NCBI GenBank assembly: GCA_038373885.1
Contig: JAWZYV010016058.1
Coordinates: forward strand, 124,001-188,000
Length of the DNA: 64,000 nt
Source: Cheiracanthium punctorium
Lineage: Eukaryota > Arthropoda > Arachnida > Araneae > Cheiracanthiidae
Direction of reading: 5' to 3'
Below, in pieces: positions 1-11,361 of this stretch (the first letter of the stretch is position 1; each line of letters opens with the position of its first letter). The notes below the pieces were generated by a model. It was not told where the DNA came from, did no database searches, and saw nothing but the letters and a program-made list of their open reading frames with translations. The position numbers and the translations under genes are program-made.

Positions 1-1947
1 GAAGCTCAGGAGTTATAAATGTATTTTAATGTGAACTTCTATTGTTAGAATACTAAAGAGTTTTTATTCTAACAATAAAGATAACATATTCAACTATTCT
101 AACAGCGTCTCAGGAATTATAAAATCTTTACAATTCCTTAAACGCTATCGTCAGACGTGATTTGTTTCCCTCAGAGAGAAATCTCAAAGTGGTTTAGGTC
201 AGTATAGATTTATCTTCATATTTTTGGCAATTTCAGGGATATAATTCTTAAATTTTGTGCATAATAATACGACACTCAAAAGGATAAAATTTCGAATGTT
301 TAACGACTCTACTAAGTAAACAATGGCAGATCAGTTATATAAATAAGATTTTCCCGCTTGTCCTGGTTTTTCTTTGCAACCGAGCGTTGTGAGCGCAATC
401 TCACTCACAGACCGTATGCGAACGCCAGAACAATTATTCCCGTAGCTATCACAGCAAAACTAGCGTGCTAATATAAATGAAAGAAAAGCCACTTTAATAG
501 TAGCTGCTACAGTAGAAAATGTGGGTCAAAACGTGGAAGATTTTAGACTTAGCCATTCTTCAAAGGCAAATTATCCTCTCGGAACTAGCCATTACTATAG
601 CCATATATTGAAAAGATTAAAGTACAAAAATCTTTTCAGTATATGGCTGTTGCCCCCTTGACAGTGCACTGATACGGAAAACTAATTCAAAATTTATCTG
701 GAAAAGCAAAGCAGGATCACCAACCAGTAGGAGCATCAGGAACAAACCTTGGAGATCAACTGTGGGGTGCTCGTAAATTACAGTGAGGGACTGGAATTGT
801 ACGGCAAATATCATTGCAGAAGTGCTAGAAAACTGTGAACTTACTGCGCTTATACGGGGTATGTACTTCGTAGCGACAGCCAGGAATAATGGAGAATATT
901 TGAAAACCGAAGCCGGAACAAAAGCTAGAAACAACATTTGTATTTTGTTCTCTGGCACCACATTCAAGAAATTGTGCCTTCTGCCGTATTCTCGTAATGC
1001 ATGGGGACCATCAGTATCCAGCGGACTGTACTGTTTTTGATCACTCTAATTTTGAGCCTGGAGTGTGAAACTCTGAGGTGATGGAAGCCATTCAGAGCGA
1101 TATGCAATCGGTGATGGAATTTACGCAAAAGCCAACTTCTGATGACCCATGCACAATAAGATTACAGGGACAGGAAACAGCTTTTTATAATTTTTCTGAG
1201 AGAAAAACTTATTTGTGGCGCACTCTTCCGTGCTCCAGGGGCTATACATCATGCCAGAAGGATGGAGAAGATCCTTCATAGCTTCAGGAAGTGGATGTTT
1301 CATAACCAGTTCAAATTTGCAGCACGAGAAAACAGATCTTTATTGTGAAGGAATATCTGAGAGCTTGTTTTACAGCACTCCTTACTGTGTAAGCACCGAG
1401 AAATGATTTGAAGCTTCATTAGCGTCTTGTAGCATAAAAATAGGAGAACCCCGAAATATCAGCTAACGATGACAACAAACTGCCTCGAAAACTTTAATAT
1501 ATCAGCGAACATCTCGTAGCACTATTCTTTGATTCCGGTATTACAGTGAAGTAAAAGCCCCTCATGAAAAAGATTGAGAAGATAAACCACTGGAAAGCAC
1601 ATGATTGAAAAAGCAATTGTCGAATGGATGACTAAGACATTATTCAGTTTTATGATGAAAAAACACCCAAAGCATTTATCCAGGCATTTGCTAAAGACTA
1701 TCGCTAAGAATAAAGAGCAAAAACAGTGTCTTCTTCCAGTGATTCAGGAACATCGAAAAAAGTACCGAGATTGCAATAAAGGTTCCCTTAAAATTGACTC
1801 CATGAATGAGTCATTATACATTATCCGATATGTTTTGCATATTTTTCTGCATTTGATTTGTATTTCATGTTTTTCCTGTATTTCATTTTTTTAATTGTAG
1901 ATATTTTTTCATACATATAAAAATATAAAATGTAACTTTATTATCAA
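1..1947. other. AT-rich stretch, no recognised gene
   Basis: I see no family in this stretch. Short open frames (for example 617-967 minus, 783-1040 plus, 1601-1894 plus) overlap on both strands and have no recognisable motif. The segment 1080-1800 is richer in GC than its surroundings and could be an eroded coding remnant of a mobile element, but I cannot name it. A short hairpin lies at 41-76. Confidence 0.4.
41..76. repeat. Perfect 11-bp hairpin
   Basis: ATTGTTAGAAT at 41-51 is followed by its exact reverse complement ATTCTAACAAT at 66-76, leaving a 14-nt loop. Function is unknown. It could be the tip of a small inverted-repeat element or chance in AT-rich DNA. Confidence 0.5.
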
Positions 1948-2340
1948 CTAGCTGCGTGCCCGTTCTCCGCACGATAGGGAACGAAACTTTATCGTACATG
2001 TATAGTTCCAATTGATTCCAGTGATTTGGAATCTAAAAATAAGCAAAATGATTTGACTCTTGGCATAAAGTTACTCATCAGTTATTTGTAAAGGTAGTAT
2101 AAGTACTGAGCTGAGACCATTGTTAATATTATGAAACAAAAAACTATGTTGGTGTCATTGGCAATCAGAAAAAGAAAAGCGTGAAGGTTCCTAAAAATTT
2201 CTAACTTTCAAAATGTCTCATTTCTACATCAAACTCTTTTTTAGATTTAAGTTATGCCATTAATACCTTAGATACTACATGATGTGGAGAGCCGTTTTAT
2301 TTTATAGTTAAATAGTTGTGTACCCACTCTTTGCAAGGCA
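1948..2340 (-). mobile_element. Helitron 3'-end fragment
   Basis: Read on the minus strand, the segment ends in CTAG at 1948-1951 and is followed by T, the A/T target pattern of Helitrons. Just upstream of CTAG lies a degenerate hairpin (arms CGTGC/GCACG). The same end module recurs at 37246 and, on the plus strand, at about 6302. A second, more eroded match to the module begins near 2313. The 5' end is not identified, so the right boundary is a guess. Confidence 0.45.
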
Positions 2341-2461
2341 AGAAGAGAACATTTTCCTAAAATGTAATCATAACTACTTGTGAGAAAACAGAATCTGCAC
2401 GAAAAAATATAGTTCTGTTAGAGTCTTTTCTGTTGAAACTACCGCGGGATATATTAACGCG

Positions 2462-2580
2462 ACGTAGAATTACTAAATGTTTAATTAGCTTAATTAGTTT
2501 AATTACTAAATTAAATTTATATATTAGTTTAATTAGCTTAATTACTAAATGTTTATTTAGCTTAATGTTTAATTAGCTGT
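2462..2580. repeat. Short AT-rich tandem repeat
   Basis: Imperfect copies of a TTTAATTAGCTTAATTACTAAA-like word follow one another. This looks like simple-sequence expansion. No gene is seen between it and the hAT MITE at 2927. Confidence 0.6.
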
Positions 2581-2926
2581 GATGTAATACGGCTGTTGAA
2601 AAATGAATAGAAGACTTAGTTTCACGAAATATTTATTAATGCGGTATATTGCGCTTTGTTCAATATTGCCTTGGAATATCTACTTGCTATTACTTATACT
2701 ATCTTTTACTGATACCAATACAATATATTTTCGTTTTGCAACCGTTAATGCTTAATTTAAAGAAACGGTTTAAATATTTGCCACGAATGTCGTCTTTTAC
2801 TCTATGGTGATTCTTTGCAATTTACGCATTAACATAAACGATAATTATTTCACTTTATGGTTGCCACTAAATCAGCTCTCCATAAATTTTCACCCATAAT
2901 TCTTGTCAGATTGGCGTATTTAGCAC

Positions 2927-3117
2927 CAGGGCCCTATTATCACATGGGCAAATCGGGACTTTGCCCAGGGCCCCCGGCTCGAAATGGCCCCCAATTTCAA
3001 ATGTTGTTCATTTTTTTATAACAAAATTTTATGAAAAATAAAACAAATTTCATAGATGGGGGGGGGGGGTAAATTCATAAATGCACGGGTCCCCCTTTTG
3101 TTCATAATCAGGTCCGG
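2927..3117. mobile_element. hAT-type MITE (191 bp)
   Basis: The left end begins CAGGGCCCTATTAT and the right end, reverse-complemented, reads CCGGACCTGATTAT, so the termini are inverted repeats. Flanking 8-mers TTTAGCAC (2919-2926) and TTTAACAC (3118-3125) match at 7 of 8 bases, the target duplication length of hAT elements. There is no coding capacity. The inside is A/T-rich with a run of G around 3060. It belongs with the element at 11182 in having CAGG-CC-TGATTAT type ends. Confidence 0.65.
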
Positions 3118-3125
3118 TTTAACAC

Positions 3126-3994
3126 CGCAATATATTTCCTGCGATTCGAAAACGTGTCCCGTTTAAAATCTCAATTGAAACTAACGCTGGATAATTCACT
3201 GGTGAAAAAACAGCATTCAATTCTTTTTCTGTCAACGTAAAATAAAATATAGTGTTATTTCATGCGTGGCGTATGTTTTGCTAGTGAGTCCGTTATTCTG
3301 ATTGAATTCGGAAAGGGGTTTTAAACTCGTGACATCAAAATGACGCACATTTCACATGCGAAAACTCAGTTATTTTAAATTAATTTTATTTATTTTTTTC
3401 AACTGGCAATGTTAATCATTGTTACTGTCTCCAAGACAACCAAACCGCAAGATATCATACTGAAATTGTTAAGCAGCTGCTATTGAAATGAAAATCCTTC
3501 TTTACTTAAAAATTTGTAAAAAAAAAATCTCCTAATTTATATTTTTCTCTGGTTTCTCTTAAAAGGGGGCGAAATATATGCTCCGTCATTTTACAAAATA
3601 TAAAAAAGTTATGACGGATAGAATTCAATGCAGCAGTTTTAAAAATATTTTACGAAAGTCAGCGTCAAATTTAATTTTATTTGAAAAATTACCCAAAATG
3701 CAAAATGAGTCTGCAAATTATTTTGCAGTCCGAACAAACAGTTTTTAAAAGAAAATTTTCTCCTCTTTCCGATAATGTAAATATCGTTTTCTTGCGATTA
3801 TGTATTCTTGCGCATTTTTGTCCATGTTACGAAATTTGAATACGCCTGCGCGATTTCTTACAAAATTTTTTCGCAAGTTATTTATGTGCATAGTGGCATA
3901 AAATGAGAGGGTGAGATCCACAAACTTCATGTTTTTCCATACACTTCTGAAGCACCCTTATATATATATATATATATGTATATTTATATATACA
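3126..3994. other. AT-rich spacer, nothing recognised
   Basis: No open frame with recognisable motifs. A TA-rich tract sits at about 3958-3990 next to the following TIR element. Confidence 0.5.
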
Positions 3995-4625
3995 CAGGAT
4001 GTAAACATTAACCAAGACTTTTATCTCTTAAATATTGATCATCGAATTATACAATAAGACACAGTGGAAAAATATCAGAATATTCTGGAAATCATAAATA
4101 CATAACTTATACTTTAAAAAATCCCTCGGACTGTAAAATGCGTCACATTAATAAGAACATACACCAAGTTTGAGCAAATTTTTCCTAAAATGTGTCGTAG
4201 GTATAAAAGAAAATAAATGCAAGCTTAAACCATTTTTTATTGACCCTCGAAGCGGAAAAATCACGTCGGAAGTTTGCTTTTCAGACATTACACAAACTAT
4301 GGAAGAAAACAATGATTGCGCAAATGCATAATACTGTTGCTATTAATGGTATTGTGTAGCCTTACCAACTTCGTTTAAAAATATCTCTTTAATGTTACCC
4401 TTTCATGATGAGACAGTAAAATTTTTTACATTACCTAATTAATGTATGGGGCACATTTTACTGTGTAGGAATGCTTTACTGCAAGCCCGTACAAAAAATA
4501 AACTTTTCTGTTTACTTAGATTTAATTTACAGAAAAGTTTAATCGATAACATAAACATTCTGTATCTTTTACCAAACTTAGGAATTTATTTTATAAGAAG
4601 TCTTGGTCAATATTTAAATAATAAA

Positions 4626-4627
<2 letters not shown>
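3995..4627. mobile_element. TIR element (~630 bp), non-autonomous
   Basis: The left end carries AAACATTAACCAAGACTT (about 4001-4019). The right end, reverse-complemented, carries AAATATTGACCAAGACTT. The two 30-40 bp ends are thus imperfect inverted repeats. Both sides run into TA repeats, so the target duplication cannot be read, though TA is consistent with a Tc1/mariner relative. No transposase is visible inside. Confidence 0.45.

Positions 4628-4690
<63 letters not shown>
4628..4690. repeat. (TA)n microsatellite
   Basis: About 60 bp of uninterrupted TA dinucleotides. It sits at the junction between the TIR element and the following Helitron, whose 5' terminus probably lies inside or at the edge of the tract. 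Confidence 0.9.
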
Positions 4691-4696
<6 letters not shown>

Positions 4697-6302
4697 ATTA
4701 GACTTTTGTCTGTACATTTCTTGGAATTCAAAAATTTTACAATTTCTATCCGTTTCAAGCATCCGGGATTCCGATGCGACCCTCAAAAAAAAGTTTGTCT
4801 GTCTGTCATTCTGTCATTCTGTCCGTGACGCTTTTTTTGTTTAAGCATCACGTAAAAACGACTGAAGCAAATGATATGAAATTTTGTGTCATGATAGGTG
4901 GTCACTCAACTTAAAACATAGGCGTCGAATTTTTAAAAAATCTTGATTAGATTTTCAGATTTTGCGAAAATCCTTTCAAACTGCGTAAATTTGTGTTCAA
5001 GCATCACGCAAAAACGACTGAAGCGAATGATATGAAATTGGGTGTCATGATAGGTATTCACTCAACTTAAAACATAGGCGTCCAATTTTTAAAAAATCTT
5101 GATTGGAGTTTGAGATTTTGCGAAAATCCTTTCAAACTGCGTAAATTTGTGTTCAAGCATCACGTAAAAACGACTAAAGCGAATGATATGAAATTGGGTG
5201 TCATGATAGGTGGTCCCTCAACTTAAAACATAGGCGTCCAATTTTTAAAAAATGCTCATTGGATTTTGAGATTTTGAGAAAATCGTTTCAAACTGCGTAA
5301 ATTTGTGTTCAAGCATCACGTAAAAACGACTGTAGCGAATGATATGAAATTGGGTGTCATGATAGGTGGTCACTCAACTTAAAACATAGGCGTCGAATTT
5401 AAAAAAAATCTTGATTGGATTTTCCGATTTTGCGAAATTCGTTTCAAACTGCGTAAATTTGTGCTCAAGCATCACGCAAAAACGACTGAAGCGAATGATA
5501 TGAAATTGGGTGTCATGATAGGTGGTCACTCAACTTAAACTATAAGCATCTAATTAAAAAAAGCGATCAGATTTCGAGATTTTGTGAAAATCGTTTAAAA
5601 CTGAGTGAATCTTTGTTCCCGCATTACGTAATAACGACTAAAGCGAATGATATGAAATTTGGTCACACGATAGATGGTTCCTGAACATAAACTATAGGAG
5701 TCCAATTTTTTAAACATTTTTATTAGATTTTGAGATTTTGTGAAAATTCTCTCAAAATGCGTTTATATTTCTTCAAACATCACGTAATAACGACTAATAC
5801 GAATGATACGAAATTGAGTGATATGATAGGTAGTTGCTAATCTTAATTGATAGGTGTTGAATTTTTAAAATATTTTGATTACATTTTGAGATTTTGCGAA
5901 AATCGTTTTAAAATGCTGAAAATTTGTTCCAGCATCACGAAATAAAGATTGCAGGGAATGAAACGAATTTGGTTGACAGGATAGGTTGTCACTCAACTTA
6001 AATTCTAGGCTTCCATTTTTTCAAAAATGTTGATTGAATTTTTAGATTTTGCGAAAATTATTTCAATATGCGTCAATATTCGTTCGCGCATCACATAATT
6101 ACGACTAATGCGAATGAAATGATATTACTTAGTGACTCTCTAACCTGTAATATTTTAACAATACATAAAAATTATAACTTCGCTTTCTTTACTTTGGCAG
6201 CATACTACATCCATTCTGTGTACTCATACAATGCTGACGAAAGATCTTGCTTTTTTGGAAATTTGCATTCACTAACCCGTCGAGGACGGGTACTTCAGCT
6301 AG
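4690..6302 (+). mobile_element. Non-autonomous Helitron with internal tandem array
   Basis: The 3' end on the plus strand shows a hairpin (CCCGTC-GAG-GACGGG, about 6278-6293) followed within about ten bases by CTAG and then T, the diagnostic Helitron terminus. The 5' part carries a TGTCTGT-rich stretch (about 4795-4825) typical of Helitron left ends and abuts the TA tract. Most of the body is a nine-unit ~156-bp array. No Rep or helicase coding is present. The 5' boundary and the exact 3' base are uncertain by a few bases or more. Confidence 0.6.
4843..6240 (+). repeat. Nine-unit tandem array, ~156-bp period
   Basis: The word AAGCATCACG or a variant starts at about 4843, 4999, 5155, 5311, 5467, 5619, 5775, 5930 and 6086, giving spacings of 156, 156, 156, 156, 152, 156, 155 and 156. 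Each unit also carries a GATATGAAATT-like word and a TCATGATAGG-like word. The first five units are close to identical and the last four are progressively diverged. This fits expansion inside a Helitron, not a CRISPR or centromeric array. Confidence 0.85.
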
Positions 6303-6374
6303 TATATATATATATGTGTATATATTAGTCTATTGATATAAAATCCTTGCGTTTGACTTTATTTTAAAACCATC

Positions 6375-6791
6375 AGTGCATATTTTCAGAGTCTGGATAT
6401 TTCTTTCGATATTGCTTGACTAAGAACAGGTAATGTTTTTGTTCTTCATCAGTGACATGAAGTTTACTGTATTCTTTTTTAAGTGCTACTTCACGCTCTG
6501 CTGTATCATTAACATTTCTGACTGAAGGAGCTAGTGCCTTACGTACGTATTATTATTAAACAGGACTTATGTTTATTATAATTAGTCGAATATGTTTAAA
6601 ATAATTGAAGCTAAATAATTAATAAGGAAACACAGTGTTTCTTGTTACAAAATCTCACACGTCGTTTAGGTGGATGGCATCAGGAATAAGACGTGCAAAT
6701 TTTAAGTGTTCATCACTTCCTTCATTTTTCAAGGCATGCACCATTTTTCTTTTAATTCTTCTTACAAGTTCCACGATTATCCTAGGAACGT
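6375..6791 (-). CDS. Possible two-exon gene fragment, unknown function
   Basis: On the minus strand, 6791-6661 translates without stops from an EDVPRII region to IHLND. It is preceded by a long T-rich tract ending in AG (acceptor-like) and followed by GTGTGAG (weak donor-like). The segment 6540-6375 is open from KALAPSVRNV through EYSKLHVTDEEQ to YRKKYPDSENMH and a TGA stop. Codon phase is compatible across a ~120-nt gap. The peptides are charged, probably helical, and not ones I recognise. The acceptor before the second segment has no good polypyrimidine tract. It may be a host gene's last exons, a pseudogene, or an element remnant. Confidence 0.3.
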
Positions 6792-7473
6792 CTTCAGAGC
6801 ACACGCAAAAAAAAAAAAGTCTTACGATTAACAAGTTGCATTGTCTACACAAGTAAAATACCTTTGCATTTGCGTACTCTTTCAATTTATTCAAGGATAA
6901 TGTATAAAATAAGAAACTTGACAAACTCCAGATTCTTGCTGGTTAGAGATTTTAGGGGGATTTCAAATAAATAAATCTTGAGTCAGTGTGTATGACCTTC
7001 GTTTTCCTTAAAACTTGTTTGTTTTAAGTTTTCTGGAAGTCTTTGTTTTTAATCGTGATGGAACAAGAGGGAATGTCATTCAAAATTTAAATGCAATTTT
7101 TAAGAACCATTGCTAAGAACCGAAAAAAAATTGTCCACATTATGTAATTTTATTTCAGAGGTATTTATAAGGAGGTATAAGTGCTTTTTTACTCTTTTTA
7201 CTGAATCCATGCATGGTTCCGAAGTCAAAACTAAATTTACTGTGCGCATGGTTACGCCAATTTCCATTGCGAAGACAGACAGTTGTGATGTGCTACGTCT
7301 GTGTCATACGAAATGGGATACATTCCGTACTGCTATTCCGGTATCTATGACGCAGTTTGTTTTTTACGGGAGGGCGCTTTTCGTAAACTTTTATTTCTCC
7401 ATGCCCTAATTTTATATTACTGAATTTACGTTACAAGAGCTTATTTGCTGGATTAAATTAAATGTTTTTGACT

Positions 7474-7640
7474 GGTTCCGAAAGTCCTCTCGGAGGTCGC
7501 TAGCGGTTTCCGAGGGTTGCCAATAATCAGAAGTCTGCCACCTTCTGATAAGGATCAAAATTGTGCCGGTAAAATTCCGGTAAAGGATGTATGTATCTCT
7601 AAATGACACATTCAGTGACGTGAGCTGTCCTCTCCTCTAA
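7474..7640 (+). mobile_element. SINE, 5'-truncated copy
   Basis: The body from GGTTCCGAAAGTCCTCTCGG through GCTGTCCTCTCCT matches, in the opposite orientation, the SINE at 45622-45917. That copy keeps a tRNA-like head. The head is missing here, as expected of a truncated retroposition product. Confidence 0.65.
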
Positions 7641-7902
7641 AATAATCAAATAAGTGTTTTTGACTTTTTTTTTTCCCTTTCACTTTGCACAGACTGACCT
7701 AGTTGTTAATGTCATTAGTCGTATTATTAGTCATGTTATAAGTCGTATTGCATTTTAATGTTGTGGCTTAAATGAAATATTGTTTTTGAAAACTGTAGAT
7801 AAATTTTAAATTTATTATATTATAAATAGCACAATATCATTTATTTTATTGTTTCTGCACCCTGGGATTTTTACACAAATTGAAATAAGCGTGCTGCGTA
7901 AG

Positions 7903-8007
7903 TCCCGGTATTATTCTATATTAAGATGACATTTAAACATATACAAGCTATATATACCGGAATTACCCTATATTAAGATGACATTTGAACATATTTATAC
8001 AAGCTAT
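7903..8007. repeat. Two-copy tandem duplication
   Basis: A ~50-bp unit containing CTATATTAAGATGACATTT and ACAAGCTATA occurs twice in direct orientation, the second copy starting near 7958. It looks like a recent local duplication without coding content. Confidence 0.75.
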
Positions 8008-11000
8008 AATTACAAATCGAACATACATCTTACTTCAAGTTAATTACTCATTTTATTATTTAAGTATGGCATTTCAATAAAAGCATACAAAACATTTGCA
8101 AATGTAACGATATAAAATAATTGCTACTGCTTTCTAAATGTAAATACAGAATTATTAGAAATATATTGGCTTTTACTAAAGCAATGTACAATCTTTTTAG
8201 TTTCATTCATTCCTTTTATACTCATTAAATATGATTCGTAATTAAAATTAAAATTTTACCTTATAAATATAATATACGTAAGGTGAATTATATATCAGAG
8301 TATTAAATTCTGTTTGAAGTTCATCACATTTATATCAAATATAGAAATGTACCTTGTATGAGTAAAATTGTGTTTTATTTCAAATACATATATTAAGAAT
8401 AATATTACTGAAATAAATTTAATAAAAAAGAATTTCAATTCAAACACAGTAAGTTGAAGTCAAAATTTTAAACACTTAAATGTTCTTGAAATATATATGA
8501 CTTTGACATGTTTGCGGATATGGCTGTTTCGAGTAGTGCTTTGAAATCAGCAACATGTCAAAGAATTTGTGATATCTCAAACTTTTTTTTCGAAATATTT
8601 TGTGACGGTATGTGGATTTATAAGTGTATGGAATACTTTCATATTTGTTACGAGGAATGGGATATTTTTTCATGCTTCTATTTGAAAATGCATGTATTCG
8701 AAGATAATCAATCTACCTATGTACAAATTTACATGTCTAATTTGCGTAAACAGAAAAATTAATTTTATACTTCCTCCGTACAAAAAATTATTCAGTAGTA
8801 AAATGTGTCCAATTCTCTAATGAGGTGGTGAACAAAATTTCAGCATTTCAACTTAAAATGTGCCAGGGATATAAATTTTTGCTGTCTTAAAATAAATTTT
8901 TAATGAATTTCAAAGGAGAAATTAATTCAGATTAGCCCTTTTCATCGAATAAGATAAATAACAAAGTAATTATTAAAATATCTAAATTTAATGCAGTTGT
9001 TTTAGGTAGGAAAATAGTGCTTTAAAATAAGCTCTTTGTAATGCGATATACATGTAAGTTTAAAAGTTGTTATGTATTATATATGAGTTATATATATTTT
9101 ATTTTTTCAATTACCTTAAATGCATTTGTAATTTGGTACTCCAATGAAATTAATTCAGCTTTGACTAGACTGGTCAAATTCGTCATGTACGTAGCCAACA
9201 TTCACGTCCAATCTGTGGGACAATGTATCCTCTCTCTTGTGAGGTTGAGTGCTGTCATTCATTTAGCTGAGTTTTTCCTTCCTTTATGTACAAGGTATTA
9301 TCTGTTTTTGTATCGATTTTATGACTTTTTCACAAAGCATTTCTGTAAAAATCTAAAAAAATATAGTTATTAATTTCCATTAATTAAATTAGGAGTTTTT
9401 CGAAAATTTATTTGAGGTTCCAAATTCTTGAAAAGTGTACATTTTTGGTGCTTCAGGTCTTCATTGATCCCTCAAAGGGCCTGTGATTTTCATAATAAAT
9501 TGTCGTGAAAGTGCCTATTTTATTTATTTAAGAAAATCAACTTTGGGACTCTCCAGCCAGAAAAAATCACGGGAGTGAGAAAGTAGTAGTTCAAGTAGCA
9601 AATCAATAGAAAATATGTGATTTCTTTTACTGATAAAAAGCCTAGTATAATTTTAACATCACGTGATTGTAGTCATTTAGTAGCATGCATTACCTCATTA
9701 TAAATACATGCGTCCTTTATGCTGCATTAACAAATATTTACACATCGTTCACAGAAATAAAATAAAAATTCTAAATTCTATATTAATTGAGCATACTTTT
9801 ATTCACCTTCTACTAAACCGAATTTAACATTTGAATCGTTATTAAAATAAAATAATAAAATACGTTATCGAGTTTAAGATTCATCATTACGATTTTGTAA
9901 CACAAATTTGTCTGATGAAAAGTAAAAGGCGCCGATTCATTCTGCAAATATGGATTTTAAGAATCGTAAAAAACAACAGAAATAATTATACAAGACATAA
10001 ATGAATGCATAACTAATCTACATGTGAAATAAATAAGGGGAAATATAAAACACTTACGTTTTTCAATTATTAAATTAAGACATGTTTGTTTTCAAACAAA
10101 TAAAACTAATGGTACATAATTAATAATTTCAATAAATAGGTCATTAAAGAATATGCTTTAATACGACACCAATTCATTAATATTAAAAGTGGACTCACGA
10201 GGGAAAAAATGTTTATTCTAATAAATGAGCGAGGTTTATGTTGCATTTTGAAATAAGTTTTAATAACATGAATAAATTATTCATAAAGTCCCCGCTATTT
10301 TCATGTTAAAATAGCAATCCATCTGAATTCCATGTTTTTGCTATTATTTAAAATATTCATAATTCGCTGATATATAAATAATAACATAGGAAAAGATCTA
10401 TCAGTTTTATTATTTGCTTTCTGTTGTTAATCAAATTTAGTTGTAAGCCCCCCCCCCCCTCACAAACATTAGTCTGTGATAAATGATAATGTACATTTTT
10501 AAAAAATCGGATTACTCATACATGATTTGACAAACACTCCTGCTTCTATAATTTTAATTTTTAATTTTTGGACCATTAAATATAAAACATGTTGTTGTTT
10601 TTCTAGAAAAAAAAAGAAAAAGGATGATGTATTTTAAGAGTATTTTTATGGAATGAAAAGAAAAATGATAATGGATATTTGTTAAAACATAAGATGAAAA
10701 GTATATATGAAATTTACAAGTTTTTACGCATGGATTGCTTTGCTTAATTCCTTGACTCTTTAAGCTGTACGTCGTACGGGCGCGGCGCTGTGGCCTTTAC
10801 TGATTTATCCATACGGCGTACGGGCAATTTGATTTTTTTGTCGCTCTCATTATTTTGGCCATATCTTTTCCATTTTTAATGTCATATTAGTCGTGTAGAT
10901 GGTGGTAGTTGTCCACATAAAGTTAGATTGTCTAGTGTCTAAATGCTAGAAGTCTATTATGATTGGTCCAAAAGCATGGACTTTTTCCATTCATTTTCGA

Positions 11001-11173
11001 ATTTTTATCTTTCAGTGTTTAGTTCTTGTATGTATTTTGCACATCATTTGATAACTTCATTTTGATAAAACTAGTGAAAACTATATGTAGTTATAATTAC
11101 TTAAAATATTCACAGATAATTACTACTAATTTGTACCAATAATTATGTAGTAATTGTAATCGAAAATAATTGC
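8008..11173. other. AT-rich intergenic stretch
   Basis: No recognised gene. Short open frames at 8476-8762 and 9041-9373 overlap on both strands or are low complexity. A poly-C run lies at about 10447-10458. A small GC-rich island near 10765-10825 holds two copies of a CGTACGGGC-like word after TTTAAG. It resembles the end of a TTAA-targeting element, but no partner end was found. Confidence 0.5.
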
Positions 11174-11181
11174 GTAGTAAT

Positions 11182-11353
11182 CAGGCCTTGATTATTGGCA
11201 ATTGGGGCATATGCCCTGGGCGCAAATGCAGAAATAGGCCCAAAAATGAGTTTAGAGCGATTTATAGGGGGTGTCCAAAATTAATCCAGTTCAGTACATA
11301 GGCACAAAATTTGGAAAGTGCCCTGGCCACAAAAGTATTATAGTCAGGCCCTG
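11182..11353. mobile_element. hAT-type MITE (172 bp)
   Basis: The element starts CAGGCCTTGATTAT and its right end, reverse-complemented, starts CAGGGCCTGACTAT. It is flanked by identical 8-mers GTAGTAAT at 11174-11181 and 11354-11361. Perfect 8-bp duplications plus CAGGG-type ends place it in the hAT superfamily. It has no coding capacity. The perfect target duplication suggests a fairly recent insertion. Confidence 0.85.
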
Positions 11354-11361
11354 GTAGTAAT

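Noticed and set aside
4446..4691. 81-aa open frame
   Set aside because: Its C-terminal third is an alternating Tyr-Ile run read from the (TA)n microsatellite.
4843..6240. CRISPR-like array
   Set aside because: Units are ~156 bp with no short repeat/unique spacer alternation, and the array sits inside a Helitron of a eukaryotic genome.
4843..6240. Hammerhead ribozyme in the Helitron repeat
   Set aside because: I looked for CTGATGA...GAAA cores, as found in some retroelement repeats, and did not see them.
7110..7409. 99-aa open frame
   Set aside because: No motif, no splice or promoter context, AT-rich surroundings; most likely chance.
10765..10825. piggyBac-type element end after TTTAAG
   Set aside because: GC-rich CGTACGGGC words are suggestive, but no matching inverted end or TTAA pair was found.
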